64,000 nucleotides of DNA from Pseudomonas oryzihabitans NBRC 102199. Its GTDB lineage: Bacteria; Pseudomonadota; Gammaproteobacteria; Pseudomonadales; Pseudomonadaceae. The position numbers and the translations under genes were made by a program. Each line of letters starts with the position of its first letter. Position 1 is the first letter of the stretch. Below, piece by piece: positions 22,173 through 31,020 of the stretch. The stretch is from positions 186,001-250,000 of the forward strand of contig NZ_BBIT01000002.1 of assembly GCF_000730625.1 (NCBI RefSeq), in the 5' to 3' direction. A model generated the notes under the pieces. That model was not told the DNA's origin and did not search any database. It was given only the letters and a program-made list of their open reading frames with translations.

Positions 22173-23219
22173 CTAGTGGAAGGTCGGCTCGGTGTTGAGT
22201 CGCGCGGTGGCGAGCAGCGGACGATCCGGCACGGCACTGCCGGGCCAGGTCTGGGCGATGCGTTCCAGCACTACCTGGGCCAGCATGCTGTGGGTACGAC
22301 TGGCGAAATGCCCGCGGGCGCCAAAGATATAGGCCTGGTCAGCGCCCGGTTCGACGTAGCTGTCCGGATCGCAGAATTCGCGACCGGGGAGACAGGCATC
22401 CCCTTCGGCATGGGTAAAGCCGTAGTTTCCGTAGTGAGCGAAGACCTCTTCCATCACCCGGTAGGCATCCACCAGCAGCAGACGGTCTCCGGCCGGCAGG
22501 TTGGCCTGCAGGGTATCGTTGTAGAGCTTGACCAGCTCATGGTTGCGCTGCGCCACCTGCTCGGTCCAGGGCTCGAGATAGGGCGCCTTGCCGTAGTCGG
22601 TGTTGTTGAGCACCACCAGCCGTTGGGCACCCAGGCTCAGCAGATAGCGCAGCAGCTTGACCTCGTTCAGGGCCGTATGCCGGATCCGCGCCTCGACCTG
22701 TTCGCGGACCTCGGGGGGCAACGGGGCGTCGGCCATCAGCGCGGCCTTGAGCTTCTTGTCGTAGAAGGGGCCGATGATGTCATTGCCGCCGATCTGCACC
22801 AGCACCAGGTCCTGCTGGCGGAAGCGGCCGTGCTGCATCTCGAAGTTGCGGATCTGCTGGGAAAAGGCCAGTGGCGCCTCGTTGTGGTCGAAGCCCGGCT
22901 CGGTGAAGCTGCCGGTCACGGCGCCGCCCTCGGCGTAGCAGAGACCGTCGGGGTCGCTCGGCCCCTCGTGGCCATAGCCTTCCACCTGACGATTCGGGCC
23001 CAGCTCGATGCCGTAGGCGTCGGCGATTTCCTGCGGGTAGGTACGACCGGGATTGGTCGCATAGATGTGGCCGAAGGTGCCGCAATCCATGAGGCTGTCA
23101 CCAAAGGCGATGACCCTCTGGATACCCCGCGCCTCGGCGATGGGCTCGGGGCTGGGTACGAGGGCGAGTAGCGCGGCGACACCCGCCAGTGCGGTCGCCA
23201 ATCCCCAGTGCTTGCCCAT
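22173..23219 (-). CDS. Exported GDSL/SGNH esterase or lipase
   Basis: The 348-residue hydrolase has a signal peptide (hydrophobic stretch LATALAGVAALLALV). Block I is VIAFGDSLMDCG (catalytic Ser), block III is VQIGGNDIIGP (Asn), and the late block is ARGHFASRTH, where the catalytic His should lie. Four or more cysteines (DCG, LCYAEGG, ACLPGREFCDPD) suggest disulfides. A GGGAGGTAGAGG sits directly before the ATG. Substrate is unknown; it lacks a visible C-terminal autotransporter barrel, so it is a soluble exported enzyme. Confidence 0.85.
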   Translation of the reverse strand: MGKHWGLATALAGVAALLALVPSPEPIAEARGIQRVIAFGDSLMDCGTFGHIYATNPGRTYPQEIADAYGIELGPNRQVEGYGHEGPSDPDGLCYAEGGAVTGSFTEPGFDHNEAPLAFSQQIRNFEMQHGRFRQQDLVLVQIGGNDIIGPFYDKKLKAALMADAPLPPEVREQVEARIRHTALNEVKLLRYLLSLGAQRLVVLNNTDYGKAPYLEPWTEQVAQRNHELVKLYNDTLQANLPAGDRLLLVDAYRVMEEVFAHYGNYGFTHAEGDACLPGREFCDPDSYVEPGADQAYIFGARGHFASRTHSMLAQVVLERIAQTWPGSAVPDRPLLATARLNTEPTFH

Positions 23220-23406
23220 CCTCTACCTCCCGGCAGCGCCCAGCGTCTGTGCTGTCACCGCCTGCTGCAACCTTCATACCGGGAAGAGCGGGAAAAACGG
23301 CGGAGAGTTCCCTGCGCCCGGACCAGCCGAGACGGCAGGCGACGACAGGCAAGGACCTCGGGTGGGACGGGGCGATTGCGGCCCGCCCGCTGCCATTCAG
23401 GGTGGG

Positions 23407-23730
23407 TCAGTCCGGCTTGGCGACGGGATCGGAAGATTGCGCCAGGATGGCTGCCATCAGACCGGGGAAGCGCTTATCCAGGTCTTCGCGCCGCAACTGG
23501 TTCATGTGCGTGGTACCGGCGTTGCGGGTATGCACCAGGCCGGCGTCGCGCAGGACACGGAAGTGATGCGACATGCTGGACTTGGGACGGCCGCCGTCGA
23601 GTTCGCCACAGGTGGCCTCGGCGACCCGCGCCAGATAGCGGACGATATCCAGGCGCACGGGATCGCTGAGCGCGTGGAACAGACGCTCAAGGGAAAATTC
23701 GTCGGGACTGGGATGTTTGAAAGGGCGCAT
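23407..23730 (-). CDS. ArsR-family regulator divergent from xenA
   Basis: The 107-residue winged-helix protein contains LFHALSDPVRLDIVRYLA and the recognition-helix segment KSSMSHHFRVLRDAGLVHTR, followed by the typical wing. It has one cysteine (EATCGELD) and lacks the metal-binding ELCVC motif of ArsR metal sensors. This suggests it senses a reactive or small-molecule ligand instead. I use the ATG; a GTG five codons upstream is possible. Divergent arrangement with xenA implies it controls that gene. Confidence 0.85.
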   Translation of the reverse strand: MRPFKHPSPDEFSLERLFHALSDPVRLDIVRYLARVAEATCGELDGGRPKSSMSHHFRVLRDAGLVHTRNAGTTHMNQLRREDLDKRFPGLMAAILAQSSDPVAKPD

Positions 23731-23768
23731 GCGCCAATCATACACCGGGGGTTGGCGATTATGTTATG

Positions 23769-23784
23769 TTCGATTAATATCGAA
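23769..23784. promoter_or_regulatory. Palindromic operator-like site in the arsR/xenA divergent promoter
   Basis: Perfect arms TTCGAT and ATCGAA lie around TAAT, followed by a further TTAACGAA half-site. The AT-rich palindrome sits between the two divergent start codons (39 bases from the ArsR start, 54 bases from xenA), a suitable place for an ArsR-family repressor. Confidence 0.55.
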
Positions 23785-23837
23785 TTAACGAACAAGACTT
23801 CAACGTACACCTTGTCAACATACGGGAGACCGCTCAG

Positions 23838-24935
23838 ATGTTCGCATTGTTCCAACCCTTCACCCTCAAGGACGTGACGCTGCGCAACCGCATCGCCATT
23901 CCGCCCATGTGCCAGTACAGCGCCGTGGACGGCGTCATCAACGACTGGCACCAGGTCCACTATGCCGGCCTGGCCCGTGGCGGTGCGGGTCTGGTCGTCG
24001 TCGAGGCCACGGCGGTCTCGCCGGAAGGCCGCATCACGCCCGGCTGCGCCGGCATCTGGTCGGATGCCCAGGCCCAGGCCTTCGTGCCGGTGGTCCAGGC
24101 GATCAAGGCCGCCGGTTCGGTACCGGGCATCCAGATCGCCCACGCCGGTCGCAAGGCCAGCGCCAACCGGCCCTGGGAAGGTGACGACCATATCGCCGCC
24201 GACGACGCCCGCGGCTGGGACACCATAGCCCCGTCCGCCGTGGCCTTTGGCGCCAACCTGCCCAAGGTCCCCAAGGCCATGACCCTGGACGACATCGCCC
24301 GGGTCCGCCAGGACTTCGTCGACGCCGCCAAGCGGGCCTACGAGGCCGGCTTCGAGTGGCTGGAACTGCACTTCGCCCACGGCTACCTGGCGCAAAGCTT
24401 CTTCTCGGTGCATTCCAACCAGCGTGACGACCAGTACGGCGGCGACCTCGCCGGCCGCAGCCGCTTCCTGCTGGAAACCCTGGCCGCGGTGCGCCAGGTC
24501 TGGCCGGAGCACCTGCCGCTGACCGCGCGTTTCGGCGTGATCGAATACGACGGTCGCGACGAAGAGACCCTGGCCGAATCCATCGAGCTGGCCCAGGGCT
24601 TCAAGCGCGAAGGCCTGGACCTGCTGAGCGTCAGCATCGGCTTCTCCACCCCGACCGCCAACATCCCCTGGGGCTCGGGCCTGCTGGCGCCCATCACCGA
24701 GCAGGTGCGCAAGGCGACCGGCCTCAAGGTGGCCTCGGCCTGGAACATCGACACCCCGGCCCTGGCCAACCAGGTGGTGGCCGACGAGCAGCTGGATCTG
24801 GTGATGGTGGGACGCGCCCACCTGGCCGATCCGCACTGGCCCTACTATGCGGCCAAGGCCCTGGGCGTCGACAAGCCGTCCTGGGTGCTGCCAGCGCCCT
24901 ACGCCCACTGGCTGGAGCGCTATCGCACCAGCTGA
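23838..24935 (+). CDS. xenA: XenA-type NADPH:flavin ene-reductase (xenobiotic reductase)
   Basis: The 365-residue Old Yellow Enzyme is FMN-binding and reduces enones and nitro-esters such as nitroglycerin. The N-terminus LFQPFTLKDVTLRNRIAIPPMCQY includes the active-site cysteine that distinguishes XenA/YqjM-like enzymes. Other matches are QIAHAGRKASANRPWEG, LHFAHGYL, LVMVGRAHLADPHWPYYAAK and C-terminal YAHWLERYR, as in Pseudomonas putida XenA. GGGAG lies nine bases before the ATG. Divergent from an ArsR regulator. Confidence 0.93.
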   Translation: MFALFQPFTLKDVTLRNRIAIPPMCQYSAVDGVINDWHQVHYAGLARGGAGLVVVEATAVSPEGRITPGCAGIWSDAQAQAFVPVVQAIKAAGSVPGIQIAHAGRKASANRPWEGDDHIAADDARGWDTIAPSAVAFGANLPKVPKAMTLDDIARVRQDFVDAAKRAYEAGFEWLELHFAHGYLAQSFFSVHSNQRDDQYGGDLAGRSRFLLETLAAVRQVWPEHLPLTARFGVIEYDGRDEETLAESIELAQGFKREGLDLLSVSIGFSTPTANIPWGSGLLAPITEQVRKATGLKVASAWNIDTPALANQVVADEQLDLVMVGRAHLADPHWPYYAAKALGVDKPSWVLPAPYAHWLERYRTS

Positions 24936-24941
24936 GGCTGA

Positions 24942-24974
24942 AGAAATGGCCGCCGCGGACCGGCGGCCATTTCT
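24942..24974 (+). terminator. Terminator after xenA
   Basis: A perfect 13-bp stem (AGAAATGGCCGCC and complement) has a seven-base loop, shortly after the xenA stop. The lower stem is A/T-rich and supplies a T-run (ATTTCT). It would act mainly on the rightward xenA transcript. Confidence 0.75.
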
Positions 24975-25078
24975 ACTGGCGAGTGGCCAGTATGATAGCT
25001 AGCTAATCGTTAGGCCCGCACCTTGCATGACGTCAAAGCGATCCATCGCTGCTCTATCGTCATACAGGGAAAATTGTC

Positions 25079-26242
25079 ATGTCCGAGATGTCTCGTCGCT
25101 CCTTCGTCAGCCTGGCCACCCTGGCCTCTGCCGCAGTTCCGCTGGTGGGCTGGTCCCGTCTGGCTGCCGCGGATACGGCCGCGCCGCCCGTGCGGGAAAA
25201 GGTGCTGATCAACTACAACGAGAATCCGCTGGGACCTTCGCCCAAGGCCGTGGCCGCCATGCAGCGAGGGGCGGCCCTGAGTGGCCGTTATCACTTCGAG
25301 TATCAGGAGCAGCTGATCGAGCTGTTCGCCCGCCAGCACGGCTTGCCGAAGGATCATGTACACGCCTTTTGCGGCTCCAGCGAACCCCTGCAGTACGCGG
25401 TGATGGCCTTTACCGGGCCCCGCAGCCTGGTGCTGGCCAACCCCAGTTACGAAGCGGCCATGGTGGCAGCCAAAGCCAAGGGGGCACCGGTCCACGAGGT
25501 TCCGCTGGACGCCAGCCATGCCCACGACATTCCCGCGATGCTGGCGGCGGACAGCCAGGCCGGGCTCATCTACATCTGCAATCCGAACAACCCCACCGGC
25601 ACCGTCACGGCACGCGAGCGCATCGAATTCGCCATCGCCAATCGCCCCAAGGGTAGCGTGGTGATGATCGACGAGGCCTATATCCACCTGAGCAACGAAA
25701 AGAGCTGCCTGGACCTAGCCGCGCAGCATGACGATGTTCTGGTCCTGCAGACCTTTTCCAAACTCTACGGCATGGCCGGCGCCCGACTGGGCTTCGCCGT
25801 GGGTAAACCGGATTTGCTGGCCAGGCTGGAGGTGTTCGGCGGCGAGAATGCCATTCCGGTCGCCGCCATGCTGGGTGGCATGGCCAGCCTGGAGGATCGC
25901 CAGCTGGTAGCGCAGCGCCGCAAGGAGAATGCCGCCACGCGCGACGAGACCCTGGCCTGGCTTCGTCAACGGGGCTTCGCCTGCACGGCCTCCCAGGGCA
26001 ACTGCTTCATGGTCGATACCGGTCATCCGGGCCAGCAGGTGATCGCCGCCCTGGCCAGGCGCAACATCGTCATCGGTCGCACCTGGCCGGCGTGGCCGAC
26101 CTGGGTAAGGGTCAGCGTCGGGTTGCCGAATGAGATGAAGGCCTTCCGCGAAGCCTTCGTCGCGGTGCTCAAGGACCCGACGGCGCTGGCCGGATTCACG
26201 CCCTTGGAACGCCAGGGTGGCCAATTAGCGCAGCTCGCCTGA
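25079..26242 (+). CDS. Tat-exported PLP aminotransferase (fold type I, HisC-like)
   Basis: The 387-residue class I/II aminotransferase has the PLP-site motifs YICNPNNPTGTV and MIDEAY; the Schiff-base lysine lies in QTFSKLYGMAGARLGF. It opens with MSEMSRRSFVSLATLASAAVPLVGW, a twin-arginine signal (SRRSF), and the following ~30 residues look like a normal Tat leader. Export of a cofactor-loaded PLP enzyme fits the Tat route. HisC-like sequence, but not inside a histidine operon; the true substrate is unknown. AGGGAA is eight bases before the ATG. Confidence 0.88.
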   Translation: MSEMSRRSFVSLATLASAAVPLVGWSRLAAADTAAPPVREKVLINYNENPLGPSPKAVAAMQRGAALSGRYHFEYQEQLIELFARQHGLPKDHVHAFCGSSEPLQYAVMAFTGPRSLVLANPSYEAAMVAAKAKGAPVHEVPLDASHAHDIPAMLAADSQAGLIYICNPNNPTGTVTARERIEFAIANRPKGSVVMIDEAYIHLSNEKSCLDLAAQHDDVLVLQTFSKLYGMAGARLGFAVGKPDLLARLEVFGGENAIPVAAMLGGMASLEDRQLVAQRRKENAATRDETLAWLRQRGFACTASQGNCFMVDTGHPGQQVIAALARRNIVIGRTWPAWPTWVRVSVGLPNEMKAFREAFVAVLKDPTALAGFTPLERQGGQLAQLA

Positions 26243-26261
26243 TCCGCCGATAAAGCGCTTG

Positions 26262-26297
26262 CAGGGTGGCTAACGGCGCAGCCTTATCCACCCTGCC
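26262..26297. repeat. Imperfect inverted repeat (REP-like) 1
   Basis: The arms GCAGGGTGGCTAA and TTATCCACCCTGC pair with one mismatch around GCGCAGCC-type sequence. This is the first of three dyad elements packed into the 213-base gap between convergent genes. REP/BIME-like elements of this type are common between pseudomonad genes. Confidence 0.6.
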
Positions 26298-26309
26298 GCG
26301 TGCCTGCCA

Positions 26310-26340
26310 GTGGAAAACGCGGCGCGGTTTTCCACGCTAC
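26310..26340. repeat. Imperfect inverted repeat (REP-like) 2
   Basis: The arms GTGGAAAAC and GTTTTCCAC flank a GC-rich centre. This second dyad in the cluster forms a stable hairpin and may act as a bidirectional terminator between the convergent aminotransferase and guaD genes. Confidence 0.55.
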
Positions 26341-26373
26341 CGGATCGAGGCTCGGGCTTGGTCGTTTGGGTTT

Positions 26374-26452
26374 GTTGGGCTTCGCTAGGCTCAACCCAAC
26401 CTACGTTGATGGGTAGGTTGGGTTGAGGCGGCTCCAGCGGCGAAGCCCAACA
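26374..26452. repeat. Long inverted repeat (REP/BIME-like) 3
   Basis: The left arm TGTTGGGCTTCGC...CTCAACCCAACCTACG pairs with GTAGGTTGGGTTGAG...GCGAAGCCCAACA on the right, with small internal bulges and a TTGATGG loop. It ends just before the guaD stop. It is the largest dyad in the window and resembles the genome-wide GTTGGGTT-type repeats of Pseudomonas. Confidence 0.65.
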
Positions 26453-26455
26453 GGT

Positions 26456-27760
26456 TCAGCTGTCGCGGCTGTGTACCCGGCGACCCGCGGCATAGGTCTC
26501 GCGCACCACGCGGTCGTCGGCCAGGGTGGTGAGGACGAAGAGGGTTTCTTCCAGGCTCTTGGACTGCTGCAGGCGGTAGTCGAGCAGCGGGGTGGCCTTG
26601 AGGTCGAGCACCACGAAGTCGGCGTCGTGGCCGGGGGCCAAGCTGCCGATGCGGTCGTCCAGGCGCAGGGCGCGGGCGCCGCCGAGGGTGGCCAGGTAGA
26701 GCGACTTGAAGGGGTGCAGGCGATGGCCGCGCAGTTGCTGCACCTTGTAGGCCTCGCCGAGGGTCTGCAGCAGCGAGAAGCTGGTGCCGGCGCCGACATC
26801 GGTACCGAGGCCGACATTGACCTTGAAGGCTTCCATCCGCTCTAGATCGAACAGCCCGCTACCGAGGAAGAGATTGGATGTGGGGCAGTGGGCCACCGCC
26901 GAACCGGTGTCGTGCAGGCGCTGGCATTCGGCGTCGCAGAGGTGGATGCCGTGGGCGAACACCGAGCGCGGACCGAGCAGCTGGAAGTGGTCGTAGACGT
27001 CCAGGTAGTGGCTGCGCTCCGGGAACAGCGCCTTCACCCAGTCGATCTCCTTGAGGTTCTCGGAGAGGTGGGTGTGCAGGTAGACGTCCGGGTGCTCGGC
27101 CAGCAGGCGGCCGGCGGCTTCCAGTTGCTCCGGCGTGCTGGTGGGGGCGAAGCGCGGGGTGACGGCGTAGTGCAGTCGGCCCTTGCCGTGCCAGCGCTGG
27201 ATCAGCGCCTTGCTGTCGGTGTAGGCGGACTCGGCGGTGTCCTGCAGATAGTCCGGGGCGTTGCGGTCCATCAGCACCTTGCCGGCGATCATGCGCAGGT
27301 CGAGGCGTTCGGCGACCTCGAAGAAGGCATCCACCGACTGCGGATGGACACTGCCGAACACCAGGGCCGTGGTGGTGCCGTTGCGCAGCAGTTCGCCGAC
27401 GAAGACCTCGGCCACCTCGGCGGCCTTGGCCGGATCGGCGAAGGCACCCTCGGTGGGGAAGGTGTAGGTGTCCAGCCAGTCCAGCAGCTGTTCGGCGTAG
27501 CTGGCGATCATGCCGGTCTGCGGATAATGGATATGGGTGTCGACGAAGCCGGGGGTGATCAGGGCGTCGCGATGCTCGATGACCTGGGTGCCCGCGGGCA
27601 GGGTGGGCAGCAGTTCGGCGGCCGGACCCATGGCCTGGATGCGGCCGTCCGCGACCAGCAGCAGGCCGTCAGCGTGGTATTCGTAGGAGGCGTCCAGCCC
27701 CACCTCGGCCGGGTCGGCGAGGCTGTGGAGCAGGGCGGCGCGATGGGCGATGGCAGTCAT
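26456..27760 (-). CDS. guaD: Guanine deaminase
   Basis: GuaD deaminates guanine to xanthine, feeding xanthine dehydrogenase. The 434-residue amidohydrolase shows the metal-binding PGFVDTHIHYPQ motif, HTHLSEN, FAHGIHL, and the GLGTDVGAGTSFSLLQT segment. AVAHCPTSNLFLGSGLFD is typical of GuaD. Length is normal. It ends the xdhA-xdhB-xdhC-guaD operon, 36 bases from xdhC. REP-like dyads follow its stop. Confidence 0.95.
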   Translation of the reverse strand: MTAIAHRAALLHSLADPAEVGLDASYEYHADGLLLVADGRIQAMGPAAELLPTLPAGTQVIEHRDALITPGFVDTHIHYPQTGMIASYAEQLLDWLDTYTFPTEGAFADPAKAAEVAEVFVGELLRNGTTTALVFGSVHPQSVDAFFEVAERLDLRMIAGKVLMDRNAPDYLQDTAESAYTDSKALIQRWHGKGRLHYAVTPRFAPTSTPEQLEAAGRLLAEHPDVYLHTHLSENLKEIDWVKALFPERSHYLDVYDHFQLLGPRSVFAHGIHLCDAECQRLHDTGSAVAHCPTSNLFLGSGLFDLERMEAFKVNVGLGTDVGAGTSFSLLQTLGEAYKVQQLRGHRLHPFKSLYLATLGGARALRLDDRIGSLAPGHDADFVVLDLKATPLLDYRLQQSKSLEETLFVLTTLADDRVVRETYAAGRRVHSRDS

Positions 27761-27796
27761 AACGATCTCTGAAAGACGAAGCGGCGGAAAAGGGGA

Positions 27797-28624
27797 TCAG
27801 CTGGGCGCGACGGCGTTGACCAGGCGCAGCGGCTGGTCCGCCTGCTGGGCCTGGCGGCCGTAGTGGGCGATGACCTCGCCGGCCACGGCGATGGCGATCT
27901 CCAGCGGCAACTTGCCCTGGACCTCGGGCAGGCCCAGCGGGCAGCGCACCGTGGCCAGGCGGTCGGCGCCGTGGCCACGGGCGGCGAGGCGGTGGCGGAA
28001 CTTGGCCCACTTGGTCCTGGAGCCGATCAGGCCGAAGTAGCCATGGTCGCCGCGGGCGAGGATGGCGTCGGTCAGCTCCAGGTCCAGGGGGTGATTATGG
28101 GTCATGACGATGTAGTAGGCACCCGCCGGCATGCGGGCGATCTCGTCGACCGGCTCGTCGGTAACGATCTTTTCCACGCCAGCGGGCAGGACGGCGGGAA
28201 ACTCCTGGGGCCGCGAGTCGACCCAGCGCACGGCGCAGGGCAATCCCGCCAGCAGCGGCACCAGGGCGCGAGCGACATGGCCGGCGCCAAAGACGATCAC
28301 CGGGACGTCCTGCGCCAGCTGAGGTTCGAACAGCAGGGTGGTGACGCCGCCACAGCACTGGCCGAGGCTGGCGGCCAGGGAGAAGCGTTCCAGGCGCGGC
28401 TGGCGGGTGCCGGCGGCGAGCATTTCCCGGGCGATGTCCACGGCGCGGTATTCGAGATGACCGCCACCGATGGTCAGGTGCTGCTCCTCGCGCCCCACCA
28501 GCATCTTGGTGCCGGCCTCGCGGGGCGTGGAGCCCTGTTCGTCGGCCACGGTGATCAGCACGCAGGGTTCGCCGCGTGCCTCGAAGTCGGCCAGCAGGGC
28601 CAGCCAGCCACGTTTGGGGGTCAT
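27797..28624 (-). CDS. xdhC: XdhC molybdenum-cofactor insertion chaperone
   Basis: XdhC binds and sulfurates molybdopterin and inserts it into xanthine dehydrogenase, but is not part of the final enzyme. The 275-residue protein shows DEQGSTPREAGTKMLV at the N-terminus, IGGGHLEYRAV, GQCCGGVTTLLFE, VIVFGAGHVARALVPLL, and IVMTHNHPLDLEL with GYFGLIGSRTKWAKF. Its ATG overlaps the xdhB stop by four bases. The start follows directly from that overlap. Confidence 0.94.
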   Translation of the reverse strand: MTPKRGWLALLADFEARGEPCVLITVADEQGSTPREAGTKMLVGREEQHLTIGGGHLEYRAVDIAREMLAAGTRQPRLERFSLAASLGQCCGGVTTLLFEPQLAQDVPVIVFGAGHVARALVPLLAGLPCAVRWVDSRPQEFPAVLPAGVEKIVTDEPVDEIARMPAGAYYIVMTHNHPLDLELTDAILARGDHGYFGLIGSRTKWAKFRHRLAARGHGADRLATVRCPLGLPEVQGKLPLEIAIAVAGEVIAHYGRQAQQADQPLRLVNAVAPS

Positions 28625-31020
28625 GCCGGTTCCTCCGTGGCGGGGACCGGGGTGGTGTGCAGCTCGGCGGCCAGGCGGCGCATGCGCTCCACGCCCCAGA
28701 GTACCCGCTCGGGGGTGGCGGGCGCGTCCAGCGCGGGATGGAAGCGGTAGTCCGCCACGCTGGCCACGGCGTCCTGCAGGGCGCACCACACCGAGATGCC
28801 GAGCATGAAGGGCGGCTCGCCCACGGCCTTGGAGTGGAACACCGTGGCCTCGGGATTCTGTCGATTCTCCACCAGCCGTACGCGCAGATCCGGTGGCACG
28901 TCGCTCACTGCCGGGATCTTGTAGGTGGAGGGACCGGCGGTGAGCAGCTTGCCGGCGTCGTTCCACACCAGTTCTTCCATGGTCAGCCAGCCCAGACCCT
29001 GGACGAAGCCGCCTTCCACCTGGCCGATGTCGATGGCCGGATTCAGGGAGGCACCGACGTCGTGGAGGATGTCGGTGCGCAGCAGCCGGTATTCGCCGGT
29101 GAGGGTGTCGATCAGCACCTCGGAGCAGGCGGCGCCGAAGGCGTAGTAGTAGAAGGGCCGACCGCGGGCCTGGTCGCGGTCGTAATGGATCTTGGGCGTG
29201 CGGTAGTAGCCGGTGCTGGACAGCGACACCTGGCCGACATAGGCCAGCTGGATCAGCTCCTCGAAGCTCAGCAGGCGATCGCGCACCCTGACATGGCCAT
29301 TGCGGAAATCGACCTCTTCGGGCCCGATGTGGAAGTGCCGACTGGCGAAATCGATCAGCCGGTCCTTGATGGTCTGGGCGGCGTTCTGCGCGGCCTTGCC
29401 GTTGAGATCGGTGCCACTGGAGGCGGCGGTGGGCGAGGTGTTGGGCACCTTGTCGGTGTTGGTCGCCGTGATCTGGATGCGGGCTATGTCGACCTGGAAG
29501 ACCTCGGCCACCACCTGGGCGACCTTGGTGTTGAGCCCCTGGCCCATCTCGGTGCCGCCGTGGTTCAGGTGGATGCTGCCGTCGGTGTAGACATTGACCA
29601 GGGCGCCGCCCTGGTTGAGAAAGGAAGAGGTGAAGGAGATGCCGAATTTCACCGGGGTCAGGGCCAGGCCCTTCTTCAGTACCGGACTGTTCCGGTTGAA
29701 GTCGCGGATGGCCGCACGACGCGCCTGATAGTCGCTACTGGCCGCCAGGTCCGCGGTCATCTCCTCGAGCAGATTGTCTTCCACCACCTGGTGGTAGTGG
29801 GTGAGGTTGCGCGTCTCCTTGCCGTAGTAGTTGCGCCGCCTGACCTCCAGCGGATCGAGACCGCGATGGCGGGCGATGGCGTCCATGACGTTCTCGATGG
29901 CCAGCATGCCCTGGGGGCCGCCGAAGCCGCGGTAGGCGGTGTTGGACGCCAGGTGGGTCTTGCATCTGTGGCCGGTGATCTGGGCATTGCCGAGAAAGTA
30001 GGCGTTGTCGGCATGGAACATGGCGCGGTCGATGATGGCGTTGGACAGGTCCGGCGAATAGCCGCAGTTGCCTGCCAGTTCGAAGCGGATGCCCAGCAGC
30101 CGGCCGTCTTCGTCGAAGCCGACGTCGTACTCGACGTGGAAGGGATGGCGCTTGCCGGTCATGTGCATGTCTTCAAAGCGCGGCAGGCGCATCTTCACCG
30201 GGCGCCCGGTGAGATGGGCGAACACCGCGCAGAGCGCCGCCGGCATGCCGGCCTGGCTCTCCTTGCCGCCGAAGGCACCGCCCATGCGTCTCATGTCGAC
30301 GGTAACCCTGTTCATGGAGACGCCGAGCACCTCGGCCACCTGTTTCTGCACCTCGGTGGGATTCTGGGTAGAGGAATAGACCAGCATGCCGCCGTCTTCG
30401 GTGGGCATGACCGAGGCCACCTGGGTTTCCAGGTAGAAGTGCTCCTGGCCGCCGATGGCCAGTTCGCCCTGCAGACGATGGGGGGCAGCGGCCAGGGCGG
30501 CGGCCGCGTCACCCAGGTGGTGGCTGTGGCTGGGCGAGATGAAGTGCTCGCGGCGCAGCGCTTCCTTGACGTCGAGGATGGCCTCCAGCGGCTCGTATTC
30601 GACGAGGGCGGCCTGGGCGGCGCGGCGGGCAGCGTCAAGGCTGGTAGCGGCCACCGCCAATACCGGCTGGCCCAGGTACTGCACCTCGCCATCGGCGAGC
30701 AACGGATCGCCGGGGAGGACGGCGCCGATGTCCAGCTGGCCCGGTACGTCGGCGGCGGTGATGGCCAGGGCCACGCCGGGAATCGCGTAGCAGGGCGCGA
30801 GATCGATGTGCTTGATCCGCGCATGGGCGTGCTCGCTCATGCGCGCATAGACGTGCAACTGGTTGGGGAATTCCAGGCGATCGTCGATATACAGGGCCTC
30901 GCCACTGACATGCTTGTCGGCGCTCTCGTGCTTGAGCGATTTTCCGACGCCGGTGGCCAGGCCGGCGGCGAAGGCCGCGGCCATTTCCTCGGGGGTGCGA
31001 ACAGGGAGGGTGCTAGACAT
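28621..31020 (-). CDS. xdhB: Xanthine dehydrogenase molybdopterin subunit
   Basis: The 799-residue large subunit oxidises hypoxanthine and xanthine to urate. It shows the molybdenum-site glycine-rich motif RMGGAFGGKESQAGMPAALC, a further FGGPQGMLAIENVMDA, EMGQGLNTKVAQVVAEVF, and the GEPPFMLG segment with the catalytic glutamate region. Length and order match bacterial XdhB. It starts eight bases inside the xdhA end and overlaps xdhC by four. Confidence 0.96.
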   Translation of the reverse strand: MSSTLPVRTPEEMAAAFAAGLATGVGKSLKHESADKHVSGEALYIDDRLEFPNQLHVYARMSEHAHARIKHIDLAPCYAIPGVALAITAADVPGQLDIGAVLPGDPLLADGEVQYLGQPVLAVAATSLDAARRAAQAALVEYEPLEAILDVKEALRREHFISPSHSHHLGDAAAALAAAPHRLQGELAIGGQEHFYLETQVASVMPTEDGGMLVYSSTQNPTEVQKQVAEVLGVSMNRVTVDMRRMGGAFGGKESQAGMPAALCAVFAHLTGRPVKMRLPRFEDMHMTGKRHPFHVEYDVGFDEDGRLLGIRFELAGNCGYSPDLSNAIIDRAMFHADNAYFLGNAQITGHRCKTHLASNTAYRGFGGPQGMLAIENVMDAIARHRGLDPLEVRRRNYYGKETRNLTHYHQVVEDNLLEEMTADLAASSDYQARRAAIRDFNRNSPVLKKGLALTPVKFGISFTSSFLNQGGALVNVYTDGSIHLNHGGTEMGQGLNTKVAQVVAEVFQVDIARIQITATNTDKVPNTSPTAASSGTDLNGKAAQNAAQTIKDRLIDFASRHFHIGPEEVDFRNGHVRVRDRLLSFEELIQLAYVGQVSLSSTGYYRTPKIHYDRDQARGRPFYYYAFGAACSEVLIDTLTGEYRLLRTDILHDVGASLNPAIDIGQVEGGFVQGLGWLTMEELVWNDAGKLLTAGPSTYKIPAVSDVPPDLRVRLVENRQNPEATVFHSKAVGEPPFMLGISVWCALQDAVASVADYRFHPALDAPATPERVLWGVERMRRLAAELHTTPVPATEEPA

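Noticed and set aside
26243-26455. Insertion sequence remnant
   Set aside because: Contains dyads but no transposase fragment or target duplication that I can see.
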